NCBI RefSeq assembly: GCF_004339805.1
Contig: NZ_SLUI01000005.1
Span: forward strand, 62,001-126,000
Length of the DNA stretch: 64,000 bases
DNA from: Anaerospora hongkongensis
GTDB lineage: Bacteria; Bacillota; Negativicutes; Sporomusales; DSM-15969
Direction of reading: 5' to 3'
The translations under genes and the position numbers were made by a program. Shown here one piece after another: positions 16,858 through 25,318 of the stretch (positions are counted from its first letter, which is position 1; each line of letters starts with the position of its first letter). The notes under the pieces were generated by a model. That model made no database searches and had not been told where the DNA came from. It was given only the letters and a program-made list of their open reading frames with translations.

Positions 16858-16862
16858 CCGGT

Positions 16863-17768
16863 CTAACAGAACCCATTTGCCGCTGACTTCATTAGCTTAA
16901 TAAATCTTGCCGTAACAGGGCGATGTGCCTTGCTTTTATAAACGACATAGATATGCTGCCGGATTGTAAGTGACTCGATTTGCAGCGAGCAAAGAGCTTT
17001 ATTATAAAGCTCTTTTTTTACTGCAATCCGCGGCAGAATGGAGATTCCATGGCCTGCTTCCACCGCGGCCTTAATGGAATCAACACTGTTCAGTTCCAAC
17101 ACAATATTTAGCCGGCCAAAGTCAATTCCCGCCTGCCGGAAGACCTGTTCAACCGCCCAGCGCGTTGCCGATCCTTCTTCCCGCATAATCAGCGGTGCCG
17201 TCAGCAGCTCCTTTATACTGAGCTGCGGCTTCTGCCAGGGCTTTTGGTTAGGAGCAACGACCAGCATTTCCTCTGCATGAATTTCATCGGCCTGAAAAGC
17301 CGCATCAGGCTGAGCGCCCTCAACAATGCCAATATCGATGAGATCGGACCGCAGCTCCTCCAAAATCTGCCGCCGATTGCCCAGCTTTAATTTAATCGCG
17401 GCCTCAGGGTACTTTTGCTTGAAAATAAAAATACTGCAGGGAACTGCATAGCCCCCAATAACACTGGTAGCGCCGACTGAAACCATCTGCTCACAATCCG
17501 ACTGGAGACTTTGCATCTCCTCTTCCATCGCTGCTGCAGCTGCCGTTACCTGCAAAGCATGCCGGTATAAAGCAGCTCCGGCCTTAGTCAGCTGAAATTT
17601 TCGGGCATCACGGTGTATGAGGCTGGTTTTAAAATGAGCTTCCAGCTGCTTTACATTCTGGCTCAAAGCAGGTTGCGACAGGAAAAGGCGTTCAGCAGCT
17701 TTTGAGAAAGAACCGGCATCGGCAATTGCAATAAACGCCTGCAGCAGCCGCAAATTCAAACTTCTCAC
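16863..17768 (-). CDS. LysR-type transcriptional regulator of the sulfur cluster
   Basis: A 301-residue LysR protein. The N-terminal winged helix-turn-helix (residues 4-60) includes AGSFSKAAERLFLSQPALSQNVKQLE, and a substrate-binding-like effector domain follows from about residue 90. Within LysR proteins it resembles CysL/YeiE-type regulators. The GTG start lacks a strong Shine-Dalgarno, but the N-terminus fits the family exactly. It is transcribed divergently from the YeeE-TusA operon, the classical arrangement for a regulator of its neighbour. The effector is unknown; a sulfur or selenium compound is an inference from context. Confidence 0.9.
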   Translation of the reverse strand: MRSLNLRLLQAFIAIADAGSFSKAAERLFLSQPALSQNVKQLEAHFKTSLIHRDARKFQLTKAGAALYRHALQVTAAAAAMEEEMQSLQSDCEQMVSVGATSVIGGYAVPCSIFIFKQKYPEAAIKLKLGNRRQILEELRSDLIDIGIVEGAQPDAAFQADEIHAEEMLVVAPNQKPWQKPQLSIKELLTAPLIMREEGSATRWAVEQVFRQAGIDFGRLNIVLELNSVDSIKAAVEAGHGISILPRIAVKKELYNKALCSLQIESLTIRQHIYVVYKSKAHRPVTARFIKLMKSAANGFC

Positions 17769-17813
17769 CCCACTACGTATAACTTAACCTTATACTATCA
17801 TAAAAATCAGAAA

Positions 17814-17870
17814 TTTCACAGTTTTTCCAGAAAGTAGTACAATAGCAGTAGGTAGAAGTGAAAAACTTCA
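17814..17870 (+). promoter_or_regulatory. Promoter and palindrome of the sulfur operon
   Basis: TTTCAC (17814-17819) and TACAAT (17838-17843) are 18 bases apart. The dyad GTGAA-AAAC-TTCAC lies downstream at 17857-17870. The site lies in the divergent LysR/YeeE gap, so the dyad is a plausible LysR-type or repressor site. Confidence 0.45.
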
Positions 17871-17894
17871 CATACATAAAGGAGGGTCGCCACT

Positions 17895-18557
17895 GTGTCG
17901 GAAACACAAACCATCATCAGAAAGCGTCCGCAAATCACTACCAAAAAGAAAAGTCAGCTCGGCTATACCGGAGCCGCACTCCTCGTGGTTATCGCCGTAG
18001 CAATCCATCTGTCCCAGAGTAAAACCCTGCTCAGCATTATTTGGTTTCTGGGTATTGGCCTCGGAATCGTTCTCCAAAAATCCCGTTTTTGCTTTACCGC
18101 CTCGCTGCGAGACCCCATTCTGACAGGCAGTACCTCGTTAACACGGGCCACCATGATTGCCTTTGCTGTGGCTAGCTTAGGCTTTGCCGCGCTGCAGTTT
18201 ACTACCCTCTTAAAAGGCGGTCCCGTTATTGGCGGTGTTCAGCCTGTAGGCATCCATACCGCGCTTGGTGCCATCATCTTTGGCATCGGCATGGTCATTT
18301 CCGGCGGCTGCGCCTCCGGCACGCTGATGCGTATGGGCGAAGGCTTTGCTATGCAGTGGCTGTCCCTGACAACCTTTATCCTGGGGTCCGCCCTCGGCGC
18401 TATTCACTTTGGCTGGTGGACGGATAACTTCTTTAAAGCCGCCCCCAAAATCTACCTGCCGGAAACATTCGGCTGGGCCGGTGCTTTCTTCGGACAGCTG
18501 GCACTGCTCGGAGCCATCTATGTGTTTGCCACCTGGTACGAATACCGCAAAGCATAA
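17895..18557 (+). CDS. YeeE/YedE family transporter, N-terminal half
   Basis: A 220-residue membrane protein with about five spans. It contains the conserved Cys motifs of YeeE/YedE (TsuA-like) thiosulfate or selenium transporters: KSRFCFTASLRD near residue 60 and GISGGCASGTLMRMGEG-like sequence (MVISGGCASGT) near residue 137. Known YeeE proteins are about 330-400 residues in one chain. Here the second half is a separate gene at 18826, with a tusA gene between them. GTG start with AAAGGAGGG upstream. It is first in the operon yeeE-tusA-yeeE-trxB-like. TsuA passes thiosulfate through a relay of Cys residues, which both halves would have to assemble. Confidence 0.85.
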   Translation: MSETQTIIRKRPQITTKKKSQLGYTGAALLVVIAVAIHLSQSKTLLSIIWFLGIGLGIVLQKSRFCFTASLRDPILTGSTSLTRATMIAFAVASLGFAALQFTTLLKGGPVIGGVQPVGIHTALGAIIFGIGMVISGGCASGTLMRMGEGFAMQWLSLTTFILGSALGAIHFGWWTDNFFKAAPKIYLPETFGWAGAFFGQLALLGAIYVFATWYEYRKA

Positions 18558-18585
18558 AAAACATTAGGTTACTGGAGGAATAAAC

Positions 18586-18813
18586 ATGGCTGAATTTACA
18601 ATTGATGCATTAGGTGAAGCTTGCCCGATTCCCTTACTGAAATGTCAAAAAAAATGGCCTGATCTAAAGCGGGGCGATGTCATGATCGTCAGCATTGATC
18701 ACAGCTGCGCGCTAAAAAACATCCCCGAGTGGGCCCGTAAAGAGGGCCACAATGTGGAAGTAGAAGAAGTGGATGACGGCGTTTGGGATATCTATATTGA
18801 AAAAAATGCATAG
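18586..18813 (+). CDS. TusA/SirA-like sulfur carrier protein (copy 2)
   Basis: A 75-residue TusA-fold protein with the CPIPLLKCQKKW motif near residue 14, which contains the sulfur-accepting Cys, plus a second Cys five residues on. GGAGG precedes the ATG. It is placed between the two halves of the YeeE/YedE transporter, 28 bases after the first and 12 before the second. It is therefore likely to be the immediate cytosolic acceptor of the transported sulfur or selenium. It is paralogous to the protein at 16636. Confidence 0.92.
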   Translation: MAEFTIDALGEACPIPLLKCQKKWPDLKRGDVMIVSIDHSCALKNIPEWARKEGHNVEVEEVDDGVWDIYIEKNA

Positions 18814-18825
18814 GAGGCCGGGTAT

Positions 18826-19374
18826 ATGACGGCACGGGCAGTTCAGGAACTGGAGACATTGAAAAAGACGGTGTTAATTGATGCCTGGCCCTATTGGCTG
18901 GGGGCAGTGTTATTAGGCCTTTTGAATATTATCATCTTCATTTATATGGCCTCTCCCTGGGGTGTAACTACCGCATTTGTATTCTGGGGTGCCTGGATTT
19001 ATCAACTCTTTGGCGGACATCCGGAAACCTGGTCTTTTTTTACGCTCCAGCCATCCATGATGGCGGCATTAAAAGGCGGTTTCTGGGCGCATGGCGGGTC
19101 AATTATTAATCTGGGACTCATTGTGGGTTCCTTTTTATCGGCTGCTGCCGCCTCCCAATTTAAGATCAAAAAAATTAAGGCAGGCAGGCAGGTTGTAGGT
19201 GCCCTGCTTGGCGGGCTGTTGATGGGCTATGGCGCCCGCCTCGCCTTCGGCTGCAATATTGGTGCCTATTTCAGTGCAATTGCCTCCATGTCCCTTCATG
19301 GCTGGGTATTCGGGATCTTCATCCTATTAGGCGCCTTTATCGGCAGCAGACTGTTAGTAAAATACTTTATGTAG
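18826..19374 (+). CDS. YeeE/YedE family transporter, C-terminal half
   Basis: A 182-residue membrane protein with about four to five spans, corresponding to the C-terminal half of YeeE/YedE. LLMGYGARLAFGCNIGAYFSA near residue 130-150 holds the conserved FGCNIGA Cys of the family. It also carries the AHGGSIINLGLIVGSF helix typical of this half. It has its own GGAGG site and starts 12 bases after tusA. Both halves carry complete family motifs and independent ribosome sites, so this looks like a real split rather than a frameshifted pseudogene. Confidence 0.85.
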   Translation: MTARAVQELETLKKTVLIDAWPYWLGAVLLGLLNIIIFIYMASPWGVTTAFVFWGAWIYQLFGGHPETWSFFTLQPSMMAALKGGFWAHGGSIINLGLIVGSFLSAAAASQFKIKKIKAGRQVVGALLGGLLMGYGARLAFGCNIGAYFSAIASMSLHGWVFGIFILLGAFIGSRLLVKYFM

Positions 19375-19382
19375 GTGAAGTG

Positions 19383-20618
19383 ATGACAAAACATCAGGAA
19401 AGGTATGATGTGGCAATTATCGGCGGCGGCGCCGCCGGACTGACGGCAGCACTGTACTGCGGTCGGGCACGGCTGAAAACAGTCTTGTTTGAAAAGGCCC
19501 TGCCGGGGGGATTAGCCACGTATACCAGCGAAATTGAAAACTTCCCGGGTTTTCCTGAACCGATTACCGGTACCGAGCTGATGAAGCGGTTTGAGCGCCA
19601 GGCAAAACGGTTTGGCGTGGCTATGAAATTAACAGCTGCCAAGTCCGTTTCTCTTGAGGGGCGGGATAAAAAAATCAGTACCTTTCGCACCGATTATACC
19701 GCCAAAGCTGTGATCATTGCCAGCGGCGGCAAACCCCGCTTAACAGGCGCTGCAGGCGAAGAGCGGTTTCTCTTTGATAAAGGCATTTCCTTCTGTGCCA
19801 CTTGTGACGCCGCCTTCTATACAGATAAAACCGTTCTGGTCATCGGCAGCGGCGATGCGGCTATCGAAGAAGCTATTTTCCTAACGAAGTTTGCCAAAAA
19901 GGTTCAGGTGTCCGTCATTCATGACACCGGTATTCTGGATGCCAATGAAGTGGCTAAGGAACAGGCTTTTTCCACGCCAAAATTAGAGTTCATCTGGAAT
20001 ACCATGGTACAGGAATTTAAAGGCGAAGAACGGCTGAACCAAGTCGTCCTGAAAAACATAAAAACAGGTGAACTGGAGACGGTGGACGTAGATGGCTGCT
20101 TCCTGTTTATCGGCTACTTACCGGATACCGATTTGTTCAAGGGGCAGCTAAATATGACTTCACGGGGCTACATCCTGACGAATGATCAGATGGAAACCAA
20201 CCTCGAAGGGGTTTTCGCCATTGGCGATGTCCGCGACAAAGTACTGCGCCAGGTAGCGACCGCGGTGGGAGACGGTGCTGTCGGCGGTGTGGCTGCCGAG
20301 CGCTTTTTAGCTGAAGCAGCGTATCTGGAACAGCAGCTGCTTACTTCCGGCAAACCGACTCTTGTTTATTGCTGGAACCCAACTGATTCCGATTGCCGGA
20401 CATTGATGACCGAAGTTGAGCAGCTTAAGGAAAAATATGGTGACACCTTTAGAGTTGTCACGATCGATATGTATAAGTCAGCTAAAATGGCAGAAAAACT
20501 CGGCATTCATCAGGCACCGGCCTTCGCTTTGATTAAAGATCAGGCCATATGCTGCCGCCTGACTGCTTGTACGGAAGAACTGGCGGCTGCCATTGAAAAA
20601 GAGTTTTTGCCCTGCTGA
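19383..20618 (+). CDS. Thioredoxin-reductase-like flavoprotein with C-terminal thioredoxin fold
   Basis: About 411 residues. Residues 8-310 are a TrxB-like FAD/NAD(P)H oxidoreductase: GGGAAGLTAALYCGRA (FAD), FCATCDAAFY (redox-active CATC, about 138-141), GSGDAAIEEAIFL (NAD(P)) and EGVFAIGDVRD. Residues from about 325 form a thioredoxin-like domain: LVYCWNPTDSDC, then FRVVTIDMYKSAKMAEKLGIHQAPAFALIK. The second domain lacks a CxxC; a single Cys follows the WNP element. Last gene of the sulfur operon, so it may reduce persulfide or selenide on TusA or reset transporter cysteines. The start is ATG 19383 with AGGTG upstream; GTG 19380 is possible. Confidence 0.88.
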   Translation: MTKHQERYDVAIIGGGAAGLTAALYCGRARLKTVLFEKALPGGLATYTSEIENFPGFPEPITGTELMKRFERQAKRFGVAMKLTAAKSVSLEGRDKKISTFRTDYTAKAVIIASGGKPRLTGAAGEERFLFDKGISFCATCDAAFYTDKTVLVIGSGDAAIEEAIFLTKFAKKVQVSVIHDTGILDANEVAKEQAFSTPKLEFIWNTMVQEFKGEERLNQVVLKNIKTGELETVDVDGCFLFIGYLPDTDLFKGQLNMTSRGYILTNDQMETNLEGVFAIGDVRDKVLRQVATAVGDGAVGGVAAERFLAEAAYLEQQLLTSGKPTLVYCWNPTDSDCRTLMTEVEQLKEKYGDTFRVVTIDMYKSAKMAEKLGIHQAPAFALIKDQAICCRLTACTEELAAAIEKEFLPC

Positions 20619-20623
20619 AATAA

Positions 20624-20670
20624 AAAAAGATCGATTCTCTAACCGAACGGAGAGAGATTCGATCTTTTTT
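20624..20670 (+). terminator. Terminator of the sulfur operon
   Basis: AAAAAAGATCGATTCTCT and AGAGAGATTCGATCTTTTTT form a long, slightly bulged stem ending in six T residues, six bases after the stop codon. Confidence 0.88.
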
Positions 20671-20736
20671 AGTGACGGCATAGGTCTCATTACACTGCAA
20701 ATACTAAAACACATCAATGGCGGAGTGTGATCCACT

Positions 20737-21459
20737 ATGTTAGAAGACCTGTCCATTGCCATTCGCACGGTATTTATATTATTTGTCCTTCTCGTCATCT
20801 GCCGTGTATTAGGCAGAAGAACACTATCTGAGCTGACATTTTATGATTTTGTCATGGGCCTTATATTGGGGCAATTTGGAGCCTCCGTTATTACGGAGGC
20901 AGAATTCAGTTTGCGCAGCGGCCTGATCGGGCTGCTGGTAGCAACACTTTGGGTGCTTTCCATCAACTTCCTATCCATGAAATTTATTCCTGCCCGCAAA
21001 CTGCTTGAGTCAGAGCCGCTGTTAGTCATCCACAAAGGAAAAATTCTGGAGAAAAACCTGCAAAAGCGTTTTTATAATATTAACGATCTCCTGGAAATGC
21101 TGCGCGAGCAGGAAGTTTTTGATCCTGCGCAAGTTGAACTGGCCCTGATAGAGTCAGATGGTGAGCTGAGCGTTCTCAAAAAGCAGGCATTTCAAACGCC
21201 CACCGTCAAGGATCTAGAGCTGCAGCAAAATCCGGTCATGAACAGCCTTTGCGTCGGCAATGAGTTAATCATTGACGGCAAACTGATGGAGCAGGGGCTG
21301 GTCAAAACCGGACTGACGGCCAACTGGCTGCAAGAGCAGCTTAGTGCCCAAGGAATTAGCAGTTATCAGGATGTAGCCCTCGCCATGATTACACCGGAAG
21401 GCACATTGTATGTCGATAAAAAGGCCGAAAAATCCGGCACTGATAAAAAACTTAACTGA
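20737..21459 (+). CDS. YetF/DUF421 family membrane protein
   Basis: A 240-residue protein. It has three N-terminal membrane helices (about 8-26, 35-52, 60-80) and the family signature CRVLGRRTLSELTFYDFVMGLILG. A cytosolic alpha/beta domain follows (LIESDGELSVLKKQ), matching the YetF C-terminal fold. Homologues are common in spore formers and several affect spore germination or membrane traits, but no biochemical role is settled. GGAGTG precedes the ATG. Its last eight bases overlap the 3' end of the convergent LapA-like gene. Confidence 0.88.
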   Translation: MLEDLSIAIRTVFILFVLLVICRVLGRRTLSELTFYDFVMGLILGQFGASVITEAEFSLRSGLIGLLVATLWVLSINFLSMKFIPARKLLESEPLLVIHKGKILEKNLQKRFYNINDLLEMLREQEVFDPAQVELALIESDGELSVLKKQAFQTPTVKDLELQQNPVMNSLCVGNELIIDGKLMEQGLVKTGLTANWLQEQLSAQGISSYQDVALAMITPEGTLYVDKKAEKSGTDKKLN

Positions 21460-21766
21460 TTGGAGCAGCATCCTCTTTAGCCGTCTGGGGAACAGCCGGC
21501 TCCCGCTTTCCGGCAAGCTCTTCCTCCAGCTGACGTATCCGGGAGTGAGCCTTATACAGCTGGTATTTCAGCTTAACCTGAACATACAGCTGCAGCATTA
21601 GCGCAGATAAAAAACCTAATGCCGCCGCGCCAAGAATAACAAGCACCAGCGAAGCCTCCAGGCTCATTGTAAACAAATTGACACTTACCATGGTACTGTT
21701 CTGCACAGCAAATAAAGCAATGAGAAAGGCAAACCCAATAGCAAGAATAAGCAGCACATATGCCAT
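21452..21766 (-). CDS. LapA-family (DUF1049) membrane protein
   Basis: A 104-residue protein with two membrane helices (about 3-22 and 40-62) and a cytosolic coiled coil (YKAHSRIRQLEEELAGKRE). The first loop reads FAVQNSTMVSVNLF, the characteristic AxxNxxxVxxNxF pattern of LapA/DUF1049. In E. coli LapA works with LapB in lipopolysaccharide assembly and its regulation. A LapA homologue fits an outer-membrane-bearing Firmicute, though DUF1049 also occurs in true Gram-positives. The Ala/Pro-rich tail is not conserved. AGGAGGGG lies ahead of the ATG. Confidence 0.85.
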   Translation of the reverse strand: MAYVLLILAIGFAFLIALFAVQNSTMVSVNLFTMSLEASLVLVILGAAALGFLSALMLQLYVQVKLKYQLYKAHSRIRQLEEELAGKREPAVPQTAKEDAAPIS

Positions 21767-21840
21767 TTCGAACCCCTCCTTACTAGCTTCTTAATAATAC
21801 TGCCATTTTTTTGTATATTTCGCGATAGAATTTAAATTCC

Positions 21841-23292
21841 CTACTTACAGCAGGGCACTTGCTTACTGCTATAGATTTTTCCTTTAATTTTGGTAGAAGG
21901 CAGTGCTGCCAGGACCAGGTTCCCCTTCTCTGAATGGATTTCCACATATGAGCAGGTCTCCTGAATGTCAATTATCCCAATGTCGGCAGCGCTAATCCCC
22001 GCAATCTGACTGACGGCTCCCACAATATCACCTGCCCGCATTTTCTTCTTTTTCCCGGCACTAATACGGATTCTGGTAATCCCATTGTTCAACTGTCCGC
22101 TGCTAGCGGATTTGGCCTCATGCCTAAGACTGCCGCTGGCTGCATAAACGGCCTTGCCTGCAGCAGCTTCCGCTGCTGCAGGCACATCCCGGCGAACGAT
22201 ATTGTAGCCGAGATAGTCCTCTAAGGCCGCTAAGGCTGGAGAGTCCTGCGCTGAACAAAAAGTGATTGCCATACCCTCATTGCCGTTTCTGCCGGCCCGG
22301 CCAATACGATGTACATAGGTTTCTTTGTCTAAAGGAAAATCGATATTAACTACAAGCTCCAGCTCATCAACATGTACGCCTCTTGCCGCCACATCTGTAG
22401 CTGCTAACAACCGGATTTCACCCCGTTTGAAGCGTTCCATTGTTTGCAGACGCTCCCGCTGTTCCAGTCCGCCATGAATGCTTTCGCAGCGGAGAAGAGC
22501 CTTTTGCAGGCTTTGGGCAACAGCATCTGCTTTTTCCCGGGTATTGCAGAACAGCAGGGCGTTGTTGGGCTGAATCGTAAATAGCAGCTTATGCAGCAGT
22601 TCTAATTTCTCTTGTTCTGCCACTTCGCAATAAGATTGCCGGATTCTCTGGTCTTGAGGCTGCGCAGGGGCAACTTCTACCCTCACGGGCTGCTGCATGT
22701 ACTTGCTGCAGATCACTGCAATGCGCTCCGGCATCGTTGCCGAAAATAACAGCGTTGTTCTGGCTGCTGGCAGCAGGTTAATAATAGCTTCCACCTGCTC
22801 AATAAAGCCCATTTCCAGCAGCTTGTCCGCTTCATCGATCACCAGATAGCGAATTTCATCCAATTTTATATTTGCTTTATTGATATGGTCAAGTGTCCGC
22901 CCCGGCGTGCCGACAAGCACGTGAACTCGCTGCGCCAGTTCTCTTTTCTGCGCCTCCATCGAATATCTGCCAAAAACAGCAGCACAGCGGATTTTCTTAA
23001 ACCTGCCGATATTGGCCATATCCTGTTTAATCTGCACTGCCAGTTCCCGGGTAGGAGCAAGCACCAATACTTGCGGATTTTTTTGCTCGACGGCAATTTT
23101 CTCACAAACAGGTATGCCAAAAGCAGCCGTTTTGCCGCTGCCGGTCTGTGCTGTTACTATTACATCCTTTTGCGCAAGTACCAGGGGTATCACCTCTTGC
23201 TGCACAGCAGTAAGCGCTTCGAATTCCAGGCCGCTTAAGGCTTTTCTGATCTCTTCCGTAAAATTATCTATGCCGTTTTTGCTATCAGTCAT
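21841..23292 (-). CDS. dbpA: DEAD-box RNA helicase, DbpA type
   Basis: A 483-residue ATP-dependent RNA helicase. Visible motifs in order are the Q motif region, AQTGSGKTAA (motif I), PTRELA (Ia), TPGRTLDHI (Ib), VIDEADKLLEMGF (motif II DEAD), SATM (III), ATDVAARGVHV (V) and HRIGRAGR (VI). The C-terminal 75 residues (TRIRISAGKKKKMRAGDIVGAV and the following strand-rich part) match the DbpA RNA-binding domain, which recognises hairpin 92 of 23S rRNA during large-subunit assembly. It ends with a short CCK tail. GAGAGG precedes the ATG. Confidence 0.9.
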   Translation of the reverse strand: MTDSKNGIDNFTEEIRKALSGLEFEALTAVQQEVIPLVLAQKDVIVTAQTGSGKTAAFGIPVCEKIAVEQKNPQVLVLAPTRELAVQIKQDMANIGRFKKIRCAAVFGRYSMEAQKRELAQRVHVLVGTPGRTLDHINKANIKLDEIRYLVIDEADKLLEMGFIEQVEAIINLLPAARTTLLFSATMPERIAVICSKYMQQPVRVEVAPAQPQDQRIRQSYCEVAEQEKLELLHKLLFTIQPNNALLFCNTREKADAVAQSLQKALLRCESIHGGLEQRERLQTMERFKRGEIRLLAATDVAARGVHVDELELVVNIDFPLDKETYVHRIGRAGRNGNEGMAITFCSAQDSPALAALEDYLGYNIVRRDVPAAAEAAAGKAVYAASGSLRHEAKSASSGQLNNGITRIRISAGKKKKMRAGDIVGAVSQIAGISAADIGIIDIQETCSYVEIHSEKGNLVLAALPSTKIKGKIYSSKQVPCCK

Positions 23293-23381
23293 ATGTTAGA
23301 CCTCTCTTTACTTACATATTACAATATTACATTTTATGACCTAATTTAAAAGAAACTTTGAAACCTTTTGTGCATATACTG

Positions 23382-23411
23382 TTGACAACCGTGTGTTTGA
23401 TCCGCTATAAT
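23382..23411 (+). promoter_or_regulatory. Promoter of the T-box leader
   Basis: TTGACA (23382-23387) and TATAAT (23406-23411) are 18 bases apart, both perfect hexamers. Transcription should start near 23418, just before the T-box stem I. Confidence 0.85.
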
Positions 23412-23417
23412 CACGTT

Positions 23418-23730
23418 ACAAGCTAAATATTGTATCGGTAATGACGGAAAAAAGTAATGATGCAGTTTTCATTCAGAGAGCCGGTGGTTGGTGTAAACCG
23501 GTTGAAGTTGCATGATGAAGTTCCTTCCTGAACTGCGGGCTGAACCCTTTAGTAGGCCTGGCCGTATATCTACGTTACAGATTTAGAGTAATCTTAGGAT
23601 TAAATACAGGGTGGTACCGCGGCTTCGCCCCTCATGCGGTATCACTTTTTTTATTTAACACTAAGGTTTAATTGGGTGGTACCACGGTAACTATCGTCCC
23701 TCTTTTTTAGAGGGGCGATTTTTTCTTTTT
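23418..23730 (+). ncRNA. T-box leader with two antiterminator/terminator modules
   Basis: Stem I is recognisable from AGTAATGATG, the AGAGAG bulge and the distal GCCGGTGGTTGG loop (around 23452-23502), with GATGAAGTTCC on its 3' side. A canonical T-box AGGGTGGTACCGCG lies at 23608-23621. It is followed by a terminator (23611-23620 with 23636-23645, then T7). A second GGGTGGTACCACGG at 23674-23687 is followed by another terminator (23693-23702 with 23710-23719, then T-rich). Only one stem I is present. Both bulges read TGGT, so the tRNA should end ACCA. The specifier is unclear: GUU (Val) or UUC (Phe) after GAA are candidates. Confidence 0.9.
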
Positions 23731-23757
23731 AAAAATTATTAAGCAGGAGGTTCTTGT

Positions 23758-25170
23758 ATGAGTATTCCATTCGTTATTGTATGTATTTATATCGCTTCGC
23801 TGTTTGTCATTAGTTATTTTGCCCAGCGCCGGTCTGCAGGCAGTGCAGCTAATTACGTTCTTGCCGGCCGTCAGCTTACAACGCCATTGATCACCGTCTC
23901 CATTGTTGGTTTAGCCGTGGGGGGAGCATCTACGATTGGCGTTGCCGAACAGGCATACAAAGTCGGGCTTTCTGCAGGCTGGTATACAACCGCCTGGGGC
24001 TTAGGAGCCATTGCCATGGGTATGCTGGTTGCAAGAAAATACCGGGAACTGAATATAACAACCATTCCCGAACTGCTAGGACGTTATTATGATAAAAAAG
24101 GAATGATTGCCGGGGTTTCCTGTCAAATCGTGATTCAGCTGGTGGTAATGTCCCTGCAGTATATTGCCGGCGGCAGCATTCTTTGCGCATTGGTACCGGA
24201 AGTCTTCACCTTCACTTCCGGCGTACTAACCAGTGCCGCAGTATTTATCGGCATTACGACCATTGGCGGTATGTGGTCGGCCAGCTTATGCAACATTTTA
24301 AATGTCACCTTGAAATATATCGGCATTATCCTGGCAACCATCTTCAGTGTACGTCATGCCGGCGGCATAAGCAATATCAGCACCCTTCTGCCGCAAAATG
24401 TACCCTATCTCAGCTTTTTTGACGGTGTTGGCATTGTTGGTATCTTCAGCTGGATTCTGGTACTGGTAACAGTAAACCTGTCCCTGCAAAGCATTATTCA
24501 AATTTCACTGGGCGCCAAGGATGTGCAAACCGCCCGGCGCGGCTTCATTATCGGCGGACTGATGATGCTGCCGATTGGCTTTGTCAGTGCCCTGCTGGGT
24601 GTTATTGCCAAGACCATGTTCCCGGATGTAAGTCCTGCCCTGGCCCTGCCAATGACCATTATGTCTCTCAATCCCATATTAGCAGGCATTACTTTGGCGG
24701 CTTTATGGGCAGCCGACGTCTCCACCGCCTGCAGCCTGCTGCTCAGTTCGGCAACGCTCTTCTCCCAGGATATTTATAAAAAATTCATCAATCCCAACGT
24801 AAGTGAGAAGAACTTCCTGGCTGTTACCAAAGGCTCAGTACTGATCTTAGGACTGCTCACCTTATTATTTGCTATGACCATCAGCGGTATTATCAACACA
24901 CTCATGATTGGCCTCAGTCTCACGGCTGCTTTTAGCACAATTGTCCTGTTCACTCTCTTCGCGCCAGCCTTGTGCAAGAAAAACGCCGCCTTCTACACCA
25001 TTGTAACCGGCTTAGCTGTCCTGATCCTGTGGCAGACCTTCCCCGCCATCCGAATTTTCCCCCATGTTATTTATCTCGAATGGCTTGCCTGCCTGGGAGC
25101 ATTTCTGTTAACTTATGTTTTAGACAGCGCTCCCATAGCCTCACCGAAATCAGCAGCCGCCGAACAATAA
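23758..25170 (+). CDS. Sodium:solute symporter family transporter
   Basis: A 470-residue, about thirteen-span transporter of the SSS family. It begins with the family pattern YIASLFVISYFAQRRS, ANYVLAGRQL and GLAVGGASTIGVAEQAYKVG, and has the ALWAADVSTACSLLLSSATLFSQDIYKK segment typical of helix 8 and the following loop. The family moves sugars, amino acids, organic acids or vitamins with Na+. Regulation by a T-box argues for import of an amino acid or a close precursor; which one depends on the specifier codon. GCAGGAGG precedes the ATG. A strong terminator follows. Confidence 0.9.
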   Translation: MSIPFVIVCIYIASLFVISYFAQRRSAGSAANYVLAGRQLTTPLITVSIVGLAVGGASTIGVAEQAYKVGLSAGWYTTAWGLGAIAMGMLVARKYRELNITTIPELLGRYYDKKGMIAGVSCQIVIQLVVMSLQYIAGGSILCALVPEVFTFTSGVLTSAAVFIGITTIGGMWSASLCNILNVTLKYIGIILATIFSVRHAGGISNISTLLPQNVPYLSFFDGVGIVGIFSWILVLVTVNLSLQSIIQISLGAKDVQTARRGFIIGGLMMLPIGFVSALLGVIAKTMFPDVSPALALPMTIMSLNPILAGITLAALWAADVSTACSLLLSSATLFSQDIYKKFINPNVSEKNFLAVTKGSVLILGLLTLLFAMTISGIINTLMIGLSLTAAFSTIVLFTLFAPALCKKNAAFYTIVTGLAVLILWQTFPAIRIFPHVIYLEWLACLGAFLLTYVLDSAPIASPKSAAAEQ

Positions 25171-25177
25171 CGCTATC

Positions 25178-25219
25178 GCAAGTACATGCAGGCGATCCTG
25201 CCATGTACTTGCTTTTTTT
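25178..25219 (+). terminator. Terminator of the symporter gene
   Basis: GCAAGTACATG (25178-25188) pairs with CATGTACTTGC (25202-25212), with CAGG/CCTG inside, followed by seven T residues. Confidence 0.9.
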
Positions 25220-25318
25220 ATAAGCGTAGGTTAGTATAATTTAGACCGACTTTTACAACAAATTACCTGATTACTGGTTAATCACCGGGATATACTGATA
25301 CATAGAGGAGTGATCAAC

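Noticed and set aside
18558-18825. Frameshift or insertion explaining the split YeeE gene
   Set aside because: The intervening tusA has its own ribosome site and full family motifs, and both YeeE halves start cleanly with good ribosome sites.
23653-23757. A second complete T-box riboswitch
   Set aside because: Only the T-box sequence and terminator are repeated; the space before the second copy is too short for another stem I.
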